Source: Rugosimonospora africana
Lineage (GTDB): Bacteria > Actinomycetota > Actinomycetes > Mycobacteriales > Micromonosporaceae
DNA length: 64,000 nt
Assembly: GCF_016862975.1 (NCBI RefSeq)
Contig: NZ_BONZ01000051.1
Location: forward strand, 1-64,000
Reading direction: 5' to 3'
This document shows positions 56,071 through 64,000 of this stretch, piece by piece. Both the position numbers and the translations under genes were made by a program. Each line of letters begins with the position of its first letter. Within the stretch, counting starts at the first letter, position 1. The notes beneath the pieces were generated by a model that saw nothing but the letters and a program-made list of their open reading frames with translations, did no database searches and was not told the DNA's origin.

Positions 56071-56268
56071 TCAGGCGATCCCCTCGGGGAACGCCGCGTC
56101 CGCGGCACTCGCGCCGCGGGCGATGACCGGACCCGGCAGCCGTGGCCACTCGGGTGGGAGCGGGTGCTCCGCTTGAGGCACCGTGATGATCACGGTGGGT
56201 CGACCGTCCAACTGTACCAGCATGTGGGCCCACCGGCGAACACGCCCGCAGGGCACAATAGGCAGCAT
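56071..56268 (-). CDS. possible 65-residue protein upstream of infC
   Basis: An open frame begins at ATG 56268 and reads MLPIVPCGRVRRWAHMLVQLDGRP, then TVIITVPQAEHPLPPEWPRL and an Ala/Gly-rich end, with the infC leader hairpin 12 nt after its stop. I do not recognise a family. It starts only 15 bp from the divergent Uma2 gene and lacks a clear ribosome site, so it may be chance. Codon bias is plausible but not compelling. Confidence 0.3.
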   Translation of the reverse strand: MLPIVPCGRVRRWAHMLVQLDGRPTVIITVPQAEHPLPPEWPRLPGPVIARGASAADAAFPEGIA

Positions 56269-56283
56269 CGGAGGGGGCTGTTC

Positions 56284-56829
56284 GTGACGATCAATCTTGA
56301 GTTGCCGGTGTCGCTGCCGATGACCGCCGAGGACTACCAGCGCCTTTCTATCCCGGACGGCGTTCGCATCGAGCTTTGGAACGGGAGTCTCGACATGTCT
56401 GCGGCAGCGCAGATGTACTGGCACTCACACGCCGCACACCGCATCCTCGCGCTCTTCCTCGCCGACGGACGTGCCGCCTCCTGTGAGACCGGAGTCGTAC
56501 TGGCGAGCCGGACAGTTCGTAGTCCCGATGTCAGCCGATTCCGTCCCGAATTCCGCCCCGATCCGCGCAATTCCCAGTTCCCGGCGGCCGGCGTCGATCT
56601 GGTCGTGGAGGTTGTGTCTCCCGAGTCGACGGAACGCGATCGGGCTGTGAAGCCCGTGGAGTACGCCGCCGCCGGCATCCCGGAGTTCTGGCTCGTCGAG
56701 GAGGACGAGGAAGACTCCGACGATGCTGTGATCAACATGTTCCGGCTGACCATGAGCCCGACGGGAAAGACTTACACACTGTTCCGGCAGGTCAATCTGA
56801 CCGTGCTCGAGGACGCGGAAGACGAGTAG
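56284..56829 (+). CDS. Uma2-family (DUF820) putative PD-(D/E)XK nuclease
   Basis: A 181-residue protein of the Uma2 family. It starts ELPVSLPMTAEDYQRLSIPDG, continues IELWNGSLDMS and carries RSPDVSRF, then the core DLVVEVVSPESTERDRAVKPVEYAAAGIPEFWLVE. That core holds the E-V-x-S-P-S-T-x-x-x-D-x-x-x-K pattern of a restriction-like nuclease. Biological role of the family is unknown; copies are usually isolated and numerous in actinobacteria. The GTG at 56284 has a strong GGAGGGGG 6 nt upstream. It lies within an otherwise minus-strand core block and has lower codon bias, so it may be an insertion. Confidence 0.85.
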   Translation: MTINLELPVSLPMTAEDYQRLSIPDGVRIELWNGSLDMSAAAQMYWHSHAAHRILALFLADGRAASCETGVVLASRTVRSPDVSRFRPEFRPDPRNSQFPAAGVDLVVEVVSPESTERDRAVKPVEYAAAGIPEFWLVEEDEEDSDDAVINMFRLTMSPTGKTYTLFRQVNLTVLEDAEDE

Positions 56830-57336
56830 CTATTCGGCGGTGGCCGCGGCCGCGGACTGGTGCGCCGCCAGCAGGGAGCGCAGCGCCCGCACGGCACCCA
56901 GCGCGTACGCCTTGTCCGCCGCCTGTACCGCCATCACCGCGATCACGTTGTCGTCCTGCAGCTCCAGGCTGGCCCAGGGCGCGCCACGGCCGAACTCGAT
57001 CGACCGGACCAGGTCCCAGGACAGGTCGTACCCGCCCATCAGGTTGCGCACCCGGATCCCTTGAGCGTCGGCCTCCACCCGGGGCCGAGTCATCATCAGG
57101 ATGCCCGCCGCCGCCAGCACCCCCAGACCGATCAGGGCGACCTGGTCGCTGGTCTGGAAGACGCCGGTACCGCTGTCGGTCTTGCCGTGCAGCCCCACCC
57201 CGACGGCGGTGAAGATCACGACAACCGCCGCGGCCATGACCCGGGCGATCACCGTCGCCTTGCGCGGCCGGGCTCGCACCCCGATCCTCGCGGGAGGAGC
57301 GGCTCCGCCGCGCTCGTCTGACTGCGCCTCGCTCAT
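56830..57336 (-). CDS. PH-domain membrane protein
   Basis: A 168-residue protein. It has a cytoplasmic N-terminus rich in charged residues, two hydrophobic helices (VIARVMAAAVVVIFTAVGVGL and VALIGLGVLAAAGILMM), and a bacterial PH-like beta domain (RVEADAQGIRVRNLMGGYDLSWDLVRSIEFGRGAPWASLELQDD). It ends with a C-terminal helix. It is commonly found in this genomic position next to hisG in actinobacteria. The role is unknown. Its stop follows the convergent Uma2 gene directly (adjacent bases). Confidence 0.8.
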   Translation of the reverse strand: MSEAQSDERGGAAPPARIGVRARPRKATVIARVMAAAVVVIFTAVGVGLHGKTDSGTGVFQTSDQVALIGLGVLAAAGILMMTRPRVEADAQGIRVRNLMGGYDLSWDLVRSIEFGRGAPWASLELQDDNVIAVMAVQAADKAYALGAVRALRSLLAAHQSAAAATAE

Positions 57337-57362
57337 GTCTAGTCAGTCTGCCACCGGCACCC

Positions 57363-57478
57363 GGCGGGAATCCGGCGCCCCCGACACGATGCGCGGATCC
57401 GGCCCTCGACTCGCAGCGGGAATCCGGCGCCCCGGCACGCGACGGGATCCGATCACCCCGCCGCGCGCCGGAGGACGA
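57363..57478. repeat. short degenerate repeats between hisG and the PH-domain gene
   Basis: GCGGGAATCCGGCGCCCC occurs twice (near 57364 and 57416), with shorter related pieces (CGGATCCGG, GGGATCCG) between. The gap of 142 bp downstream of hisG shows no clean terminator. Confidence 0.45.
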
Positions 57479-58324
57479 TCAGATCCTGCAGGCGTGCACG
57501 TCGGTGACCAGGATCGCCCGGGCACCCAGGTCGTACAGCTCGTCCATGATCCGGTGGACCCCGGTCCGGGCGACCATCGCCTGAACCGCGACCCAGCCCT
57601 GGCGGTGCAGCGGCGACACCGTGGGCGACTCGATGCCCGGGGTCAGCGCGCTGGCCGCCTCCAGCAGCTCGACCCTCACGTCGTACGCGAGCATCACGTA
57701 CCGGCGGGCCGCCAGGACGCCCTGCAGCCGACGCAGCAGCTGACCGGTCGGACCGTCCCCCGGCCCGCCGATGCGGCGCACCAGGACCGCGGTGGACTCC
57801 AGGATCGGCTTGCCGAGCGGGGCCAGCCCGGCCTGGCGCAGCGTCTTCCCGGTCTCCACCACGTCGGCGATCGCGTCGGCGACACCAAGGCGCACCGCGT
57901 TCTCGACCGCGCCATCCAGCCGTACGACCTGTGCGGACAGGCCCATCTCGGTCAGGTGCCGGTTGACCACGCCCGGGTACGCCGTCGCGATCCGCCGGCC
58001 GGCCAGCTCGGTGACCTCGTGCAGGCTGTCCACCGGGGCGGCGAACCGGAAGGTGGCCGGCGCGAAGCCGAGGTCGAGGATCTCCTCGGCCTCACTGCCC
58101 GAGTCGACGAGCAGGTCGCGCCCGGTGATGCCCAGGTCGAGATCGCCCGAGCCGACGTACGTGGCGATGTCGCGCGGGCGCAGATAGAAGAATTCGACGT
58201 CGTTGTCCGTGTCGCGGCAGAGCAGGTCGCGATCGTCGACGCGCTGGGAGTAGCCGGCCTCGCGCAGCATGTCGACGGCCGGTCGGGACAGAGTGCCTTT
58301 GTTGGGTACGGCGATGCGAAGCAT
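57479..58324 (-). CDS. hisG: ATP phosphoribosyltransferase (long form)
   Basis: The 281-residue enzyme starts histidine synthesis and is of the long, self-regulated form. The N-terminus is MLRIAVPNKGTLSRPAVDML. The PRPP loop is VDSGSEAEEILDLGF / ADVVETGKTLRQAG. The C-terminal ACT-like regulatory domain is GIESPTVSPLHRQGWVAVQAMV, ending in DLGARAILVTDVHACRI. Length equals mycobacterial HisG, so no HisZ is needed. It lies 43 bp after hisE. Confidence 0.95.
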   Translation of the reverse strand: MLRIAVPNKGTLSRPAVDMLREAGYSQRVDDRDLLCRDTDNDVEFFYLRPRDIATYVGSGDLDLGITGRDLLVDSGSEAEEILDLGFAPATFRFAAPVDSLHEVTELAGRRIATAYPGVVNRHLTEMGLSAQVVRLDGAVENAVRLGVADAIADVVETGKTLRQAGLAPLGKPILESTAVLVRRIGGPGDGPTGQLLRRLQGVLAARRYVMLAYDVRVELLEAASALTPGIESPTVSPLHRQGWVAVQAMVARTGVHRIMDELYDLGARAILVTDVHACRI

Positions 58325-58367
58325 GGGACAAACCTCATCTGGGGAGTCGTGACCGGGACCGGGGCGG

Positions 58368-58631
58368 TCACAGATGTCGGTACACGTCCTCCAGCTTCAG
58401 GTCGAGCGCGAGCATCAGCACCTGAGCGTGGTAGAGCAGCTGGGAGATCTCCTCGGCGGCCCGCTCGGGGCCCTCATGCTCGGCAGCCATCCAGGACTCG
58501 GCCGCCTCTTCGACGACCTTCTTGCCGATCGAGTGGACACCACGGGACAACGCCTCGACGGTCGACGATCCAGGCGTGCCCGCGGCGGCCTTGGCCGACA
58601 GTTCGGCGTACAGCTCCTCGAAGGTCTTCAC
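58368..58631 (-). CDS. hisE: phosphoribosyl-ATP pyrophosphatase
   Basis: The 87-residue MazG-fold protein begins [18 protein letters not shown]. It contains [44 protein letters not shown], with the E-x-x-E metal ligands, and ends VYRHL. It carries out the second histidine step. Start GTG at 58631; GACAAT lies 8 nt upstream. It is transcribed into hisG. Confidence 0.93.
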   Translation of the reverse strand: MKTFEELYAELSAKAAAGTPGSSTVEALSRGVHSIGKKVVEEAAESWMAAEHEGPERAAEEISQLLYHAQVLMLALDLKLEDVYRHL

Positions 58632-58795
58632 GGTGAGCCATTGTCCCAGGCCGGCCTCCCCGATGCCGGTAGCGGGGCGGCCCGGCGGCACATGGTGAGA
58701 CGCGCAGACGCCTGAGCGCAGCCGGAGCCGACCTGTGGCGGAGGCGAGCACAGGCCCGGCGTCGACGCATCATTCACCGGGCGGCCGCGCGGGCG

Positions 58796-59869
58796 TCAGC
58801 CCACGGTGAACCGGTGGTCATCGGACCACTGTTCGCTGCCGTCCCGCTCGGACACCAGGTAGCCCTCGACGGTGTACGTACCGGTCGGCAGGCCGGTGAT
58901 CTTCACCGATGCCTGGCCCGTCTGCGGCGCGCCCGCGCTCAGGTGCACGCTCTGGTCGTTGACCACCGTGCCGCCGGCGTCCCGGATCCGCAGCCGCATC
59001 GTCGCCTCGGGCACGATCCCGGCCAGGTTGACCGTGAAGTCGTGCCCCTCGGTCGCGCCCTGCTGGGGGTCGATCACCCAGACCGGGGCGAGCACGTCCA
59101 CCGCCGGGCGCCGGTGCAGCGGCTGGTCGGGTACCTCGACGCCCCACAGGGCGGTGGCCAGGTGCCCGTTCACGCTCAGCCGCACGGCGGTCAGCCCGGT
59201 GGTCTGCCCGGGCGGCACGCTGGCCGCGGTCGCGGTCCAGACCAGCTGCTCCAGCGCCATGCGGGCGGTGTCCGCATCGACGTCGTCGGTCGCTGCGCCG
59301 GTGAGGTCGACGCTGGCCGTGCCGCCCTCGACGCTCGCCCCGGCCACCCGCGCTCCGGCCGGCCAGGGGCTGCGGTAGTCGGGGTCGGAGGCGGGCAGGC
59401 CGAGCATCGCCCCGACCGCGGCCTCGATCCGGGCGGTCACCGAGCCGTCGGCGACCGGGATCCGGTGGTACTCGCGGTAGAGCCGCCCGCCCGCGGAGGC
59501 CGGGCCCAGGTAGTACACAGGCAGGTTGGCGGTGAGTACCGGCCGGCCGCCGGCCGGTCCGTTGCCCGCCACCCCACCGGTACCCGACAGCCCGGTCGTA
59601 CCGGAGTGCGGCAGGCCGGTACCGAGCCCGACCACGACCGCCGCGGCCACTGCCGCCGCCACGGCCGTCACCGCCACCACCCGCAGCGAGCCGGGCAGCG
59701 GCAACCACCACCGGGCCCGGCGGCGATCGATGCGCTCCCGGATGCGCCCGAGCGCGTCCGGGGACGCCTCGACGGTCCCCGCCTCGCCGGAAAGCGCCCG
59801 GCGCAGCAGGTCCCCCATCTCGCGGTCGCCGGCGGTGCCCCAGGGCCGCGGAGTCTTCCCGAACGTCAT
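58796..59869 (-). CDS. GerMN / Gmad2 domain protein, partner of SigE-like sigma factor
   Basis: The 357-residue protein has a single membrane anchor (VVAVTAVAAAVAAAVVVGLG) near residue 75, after a cytoplasmic part. A GerMN domain follows (LYREYHRIPVADGSVTARIEAAVGAMLGLPA to LEQLVWTATAAS), then a Gmad2 immunoglobulin-like domain (VWVIDPQQGATEGHDFTVNLAG to the end). These domains occur together in actinobacterial envelope lipoproteins such as LpqB relatives. The start overlaps the sigma stop (ATGA). The cytoplasmic N-terminus might bind the sigma factor as an anti-sigma would, but no ZAS zinc motif is present. Confidence 0.82.
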   Translation of the reverse strand: MTFGKTPRPWGTAGDREMGDLLRRALSGEAGTVEASPDALGRIRERIDRRRARWWLPLPGSLRVVAVTAVAAAVAAAVVVGLGTGLPHSGTTGLSGTGGVAGNGPAGGRPVLTANLPVYYLGPASAGGRLYREYHRIPVADGSVTARIEAAVGAMLGLPASDPDYRSPWPAGARVAGASVEGGTASVDLTGAATDDVDADTARMALEQLVWTATAASVPPGQTTGLTAVRLSVNGHLATALWGVEVPDQPLHRRPAVDVLAPVWVIDPQQGATEGHDFTVNLAGIVPEATMRLRIRDAGGTVVNDQSVHLSAGAPQTGQASVKITGLPTGTYTVEGYLVSERDGSEQWSDDHRFTVG

Positions 59870-60432
59870 GACCTCGACTCCAGCATCTGGCGCAGGGCGG
59901 CGAGGCCCCGCGCGGCGTGGCTCTTGACGGCGCCCCGGCTGATGCCCATCGCCTCGGCGATGTCGGCCTCGGACAGGTCGGCGTAGTAGCGCAGGACCAG
60001 CGCCTCCCGCTGCCGGGCGGGCAGGCGGCGCAGCGCGGCGATCACGACGGTCTGCTCGTACGCGTCCAGCGTCGAGGTCTCCGCGCTCGGCACGTCGGGG
60101 AACGCCACCAGGATCGCCGCGTACCGGCGGGCCACCGCGCGCCGGCGCAGCGCCGAACGGGCCCCGTTGACCACGCTGATCCGCAGGTACCCGAGCGCCC
60201 GGTCCGGTTCGCGCAGGGTACGCCAGCGCTGATGCAACCGGACGTACGCGTCCTGGACGACCTCCTCGGCCAGGTCCCGGTCGGCGAGCAGCAGCGCCGC
60301 CAGCCGCACCAGCTGCCGGTAGTGGCTGGCGAACAGCCTGGTGACCGCCTCGTCGGCGGTCCACCGCTCGGCCTGCGCCGGTACCGGCATCAGGTCACCG
60401 TCCAGGGTCGTGAACCCCAGTGTGCTGCTCAC
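59866..60432 (-). CDS. ECF sigma factor, SigE-like family
   Basis: The ~188-residue sigma factor has region 2 (FASHYRQLVRLAALLLADRDLAEEVVQDAYVRLHQRWRTL) and region 4 (ALRRLPARQREALVLRYYADLSEADIAEAMGISRGAVKSHAARGLAAL). It belongs to the SigE-like group that is abundant in actinomycetes. The start could be GTG 60432 or ATG 60390; the former is used. Its coupled downstream gene encodes a membrane GerMN protein, likely functionally linked. Confidence 0.87.
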   Translation of the reverse strand: MSSTLGFTTLDGDLMPVPAQAERWTADEAVTRLFASHYRQLVRLAALLLADRDLAEEVVQDAYVRLHQRWRTLREPDRALGYLRISVVNGARSALRRRAVARRYAAILVAFPDVPSAETSTLDAYEQTVVIAALRRLPARQREALVLRYYADLSEADIAEAMGISRGAVKSHAARGLAALRQMLESRS

Positions 60433-60498
60433 ACCGGTACCACGCGCAACCCTGCGCCGTGGTTTACCGCCTGGCCCGGGATGGGTAAGCCGTCCGCT

Positions 60499-61125
60499 AT
60501 GGCCACCGGGACGGATGAAGATCTCACCCTCACCATGAAGCGGGTGGGTTGCGTGCTCAAGCAGGCCGGCATCCCGTTCGCCCTCGCCGGCGGCTTCGCG
60601 GCTTACGCCCACGGAGGGCATTCCAGCGATCATGACGTGGACTTCCTGCTGCGCATGGAGGACGCCGACAAGGCGCTGGACATGCTCGCCGAGGCCGGTT
60701 TCGAGACCGAACGGCCGCCGGAAGACTGGCTGGTCAAGGTGTACGACGAGGGCCGGCTGGTGGATCTGATCTACCGGCCGGTAGAGCGCCCGGTCACCGA
60801 CGAGACGCTGGCCAGCGCCAGCCCGATCTCGATCAACGCCATTCAACTGCCGGTGATCTCGGCGACCCTGCTGATGGAGCACAAGCTGCTGTCGTTCAGC
60901 CAGCAGTACTGCGATCTGAGCAAGGCCCTGCCGCTGGCCCGCTCGCTGCGCGAGCAGATCGACTGGCCGGCGGTGCGGCACAACACCGCTCCGTCCCCGT
61001 ACGCCGAAGTGTTTCTGATCTTGCTCGATCGGCTCGGGGTCGTGCCGCTGGCAGACACCATGCCCACACCGGCCGACACCGGCGTACCCGTCCCAGAGTT
61101 GGACGTCCAGGAGGTGGGGGCGTGA
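60499..61125 (+). CDS. nucleotidyltransferase-fold protein (AbiEii/MNT-like)
   Basis: A ~208-residue protein. IPFALAGGFAAYAHGGHSSDHDVDFLLR carries the G-G-x(n)-D-x-D motif of minimal nucleotidyltransferases, though the first G-S is GGF here. DLIYRPVER supplies the third acidic strand and LLMEHKLLSFSQQYCDLSKALPLARSLREQID a helical tail. It resembles AbiEii/UPF-type proteins often found in defence or toxin systems, but no antitoxin-like partner is evident. It is the first gene of a three-gene overlapping unit. The start ATG at 60499 or 60481 is uncertain. Confidence 0.7.
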   Translation: MATGTDEDLTLTMKRVGCVLKQAGIPFALAGGFAAYAHGGHSSDHDVDFLLRMEDADKALDMLAEAGFETERPPEDWLVKVYDEGRLVDLIYRPVERPVTDETLASASPISINAIQLPVISATLLMEHKLLSFSQQYCDLSKALPLARSLREQIDWPAVRHNTAPSPYAEVFLILLDRLGVVPLADTMPTPADTGVPVPELDVQEVGA

Positions 61126-61373
61126 ACCGTGCCGGGGACCCATACGTGGAGGCCGCCGTGCAGCGGCTGCTGACCGAGCACCCGGACCTCTCGGAGCAGG
61201 GGTTGATCCTGCGCCGCGGCGAGGGAATCCTGCTCGTGCAGGGCGAGGTGGAAAGCGCGCACCGGCGCGAGGAGATCCAGCGGCTGATCAGGGAAAACTT
61301 CCCGGACGTGCACATCGAGTGCGATATCGGAGTGACTCGAACGCAGGCTCCGGTCGAGGTGGAGGAGCTGTAA
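61122..61373 (+). CDS. small BON-like protein
   Basis: The 83-residue protein (DPYVEAAVQRLLTEHPDLSEQG then ILLVQGEVESAHRREEIQRLIREN and VHIECDIGVTR) has the alpha-beta-beta-alpha-beta pattern of BON domains, but without the second half. It overlaps the upstream nucleotidyltransferase gene (GTGA) and the downstream phosphoesterase gene (TAATG), so it is translated with them. Confidence 0.65.
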   Translation: MNRAGDPYVEAAVQRLLTEHPDLSEQGLILRRGEGILLVQGEVESAHRREEIQRLIRENFPDVHIECDIGVTRTQAPVEVEEL

Positions 61374-62128
61374 TGGTCCGGATCGCCGCGGTCGGTGACG
61401 TCCACATCGACCAGGACGTCGTCGGCCGGTACCGGCCCGCGTTGGAGCAGCTGCCTGACTGCGCGGACGTCCTGCTGCTGGCCGGGGACCTGACCCGGCA
61501 CGGCACCGCGGCGGAGGCGGAGTGCGTGGCGCGGGAGTTCAGCGACCTCGGAGTACCGGTGATCGCGGTGCTGGGCAACCACGACTACCACTGCGACCAG
61601 GTACCGGAGGTCACCTCGATCCTGCGGGACGTCGGGATCCTCGTGCTGGAGTGCGAATCCGCGACCGTGAACATCGACGGCGCCCGGCTGGCGGTGGTCG
61701 GGGCGAAGGGCTTCGGCGGCGGCTTCGCCGGCCGGTGTGCCAGCGAGTTCGGCGAGCCCGAGATGAAGTCGTTCATCCGGACCACCTGCGACATCGCAGA
61801 ACGGATGGGTGAGCTGCTCCGCGACGCGGCCAGCTGTGACCTGCTGGTGGCGCTGACCCACTACGCGCCGGTGTCCGACACCCTGGCCGGCGAGCCGCTG
61901 GAGATCTACCCGTTCCTCGGCTCGTACCTGCTGGGCCAGGCCATCGACTCGGCGCCGACCGACCTCGCCATCCACGGGCACGCACACGCCGGCACCGAGC
62001 GCGGGATCACTCCGGGCGGGGTACGGGTACGCAACGTCGCCCACCCCGTGATCAAGCAGGCGTACAGCGTCTTCCACCTCAACCCGCAGGACTCACCCGG
62101 CCAGCGGCGGGAACCCGCGGTGGCTTAG
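61373..62128 (+). CDS. calcineurin-like metallophosphoesterase
   Basis: The 251-residue protein has the full motif set: AVGDVHIDQD (D-x-H), LLLAGDLTRHG (GD), VLGNHDYH (GNH), VALTHYAPV and the final IHGHAHAG (GHxH). Dinuclear metal site is therefore complete. Substrate unknown. GGAGGAG lies just upstream of the ATG at 61373. The stop TAG (62126-62128) overlaps the stop of the convergent STAS gene. Confidence 0.85.
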   Translation: MVRIAAVGDVHIDQDVVGRYRPALEQLPDCADVLLLAGDLTRHGTAAEAECVAREFSDLGVPVIAVLGNHDYHCDQVPEVTSILRDVGILVLECESATVNIDGARLAVVGAKGFGGGFAGRCASEFGEPEMKSFIRTTCDIAERMGELLRDAASCDLLVALTHYAPVSDTLAGEPLEIYPFLGSYLLGQAIDSAPTDLAIHGHAHAGTERGITPGGVRVRNVAHPVIKQAYSVFHLNPQDSPGQRREPAVA

Positions 62129-62472
62129 GTCGGGTTCGGGGCTCCGCCTCCGGCGCGCACCGGGATGATCCGGTCCACCCCGCTGATCCGCAGCACCTCG
62201 CGCACGGTCTTGCGGGGCGCGTACGCGATCAGCCGGCCCTCCCCGGCGGTGGCCCGCCGGTACAGCCAGACCAGCGCGCCGACCCCGGTCGAGTCGCAGA
62301 ACGTGAGGCCGGACAGGTCGAGCACCACTTCCGGGTTCTCGCCACAGGCCGGCCCGACCGTGGTCTTCAACAGGTCCACGGTGGACAGATCAAGGTAGCC
62401 GGTGAGGCGGAATAGGGCCGATTCCTCGGCCGGCATCCGCTCGATGCGCAGGCCCTCAGATTCGTCGGTCAT
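62125..62472 (-). CDS. STAS-domain anti-sigma factor antagonist
   Basis: The 115-residue protein is a SpoIIAA/RsbV-type STAS domain: LFRLTGYLDLSTVDLLKTTV, EVVLDLSGLTFCDSTGVGALVWLYRRA with the phosphorylatable Ser in DST, and a C-terminal helix. It would bind a partner kinase or anti-sigma factor, which is not in the window. The ATG at 62472 has GGGAGG 7 nt upstream. The final TAA (62125-62127) is nested in the stop of the convergent phosphoesterase gene. Confidence 0.87.
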   Translation of the reverse strand: MTDESEGLRIERMPAEESALFRLTGYLDLSTVDLLKTTVGPACGENPEVVLDLSGLTFCDSTGVGALVWLYRRATAGEGRLIAYAPRKTVREVLRISGVDRIIPVRAGGGAPNPT

Positions 62473-62620
62473 GTCGAGCCTCCCACCCCGGAGTGAGCAA
62501 TCAGGCCCGTTGGCCACGATGGACTGGATCGGAAGCCGCGGCTGGCTGCGGACCTCACCGCCGCACACTGTACCGCCGCGCCACACCCCGGGTCAGTCCC
62601 GGCGCCCGGCCACGCCGACC

Positions 62621-62675
62621 GCCGGGACGCGGAGGGAAAGACGGCCGGGACGCGGCGGGAAAAACGGCCGGGTCG
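62621..62675. repeat. 23-bp tandem repeat, 2.4 copies
   Basis: GCCGGGACGCGGAGGGAAAG-ACG (62621-62643) is followed by a copy with CGG for AGG and AAA for AAG (62644-62666), and a partial third unit. It lies between the STAS gene and ribH in a 218-bp gap. Confidence 0.65.
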
Positions 62676-62690
62676 AGGGCGCCCGGACGG

Positions 62691-64000
<1,310 letters not shown>

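Noticed and set aside
56284-56829. Uma2 gene as part of a transposon
   Set aside because: No inverted repeats or direct repeats could be seen at its borders and no transposase is nearby.
58632-58795. small RNA gene in the gap between hisE and the GerMN gene
   Set aside because: No stable tRNA- or SRP-like folding pattern or recognisable motif was found.
62473-62690. FMN riboswitch near ribH
   Set aside because: The gap lies downstream of ribH and contains only a 23-bp tandem repeat; any riboswitch would precede ribBA outside the window.

Overview
The window is high-GC actinobacterial chromosome. Gene families and gene order point to Micromonosporaceae (Actinoplanes/Micromonospora-like): ECF sigma factors, a GerMN lipoprotein-like gene, a GlgE cluster, a ribBA-ribH / hisE-hisG / infC-rpmI-rplT-rRNA methyltransferase-pheS-pheT / argC-J-B-D-F-R-H order, and many leaderless genes. 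The genus cannot be fixed from the sequence alone. No rRNA, tRNA, CRISPR array, transposase or phage gene was seen.

Positions 1-21500 are accessory. They hold the 3' end of a secreted GH64 beta-1,3-glucanase, two methyltransferases, a large CorA-like membrane protein, an M55 D-aminopeptidase, an FBP zinc-finger protein and paired GNAT acetyltransferases. They also hold a penicillin-binding-protein relative that has lost its catalytic motifs, an aminoglycoside-phosphotransferase-like gene inside a segment with 30-bp terminal inverted repeats, and a divergent stand-alone EF-Tu. These are followed by an FAD monooxygenase, a third GNAT, two MFS exporters (one with a stop codon just after its ATG), an MBL hydrolase, and an erythromycin-esterase-family gene facing a two-headed MerR regulator.

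Positions 21500-30600 are a glycogen / maltose-1-phosphate block. pgm and glgC run one way, and glgM (glgA-type), glgE and glgB run the other, from a 69-bp divergent leaderless promoter region. Together they turn glucose-6-phosphate into ADP-glucose, maltose-1-phosphate and branched alpha-glucan. Positions 30600-37750 hold small regulated pairs: ECF42-type sigma with DGPF/YCII protein, TetR with SDR, and ArsR-SRPBCC fusion with SRPBCC. A geranylgeranyl-reductase-family protein lies among them.

Positions 37770-64000 are mostly core biosynthesis and translation on the minus strand. They comprise the overlapping arginine operon argC-J-B-D-F-R-H with a downstream 3-methyladenine glycosylase, a large LuxR-family ATPase coupled to an amidohydrolase, pheS-pheT, rRNA methyltransferase-L20-L35-IF3 with an attenuator-like hairpin, and hisE-hisG. 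A SigE-like sigma with its GerMN partner, a short plus-strand trio, a STAS protein, ribH and the 3' part of ribBA follow.

Structural points worth attention: (i) the inverted-repeat-bounded phosphotransferase segment; (ii) a 42-bp repeat inserted in frame in pheT that also occurs as an array 46 kb away; (iii) a catalytically dead PBP; (iv) palindromic operators beside three regulators; (v) at least twelve genes with a TANNNT box 6-7 nt upstream of the start codon and no Shine-Dalgarno sequence.
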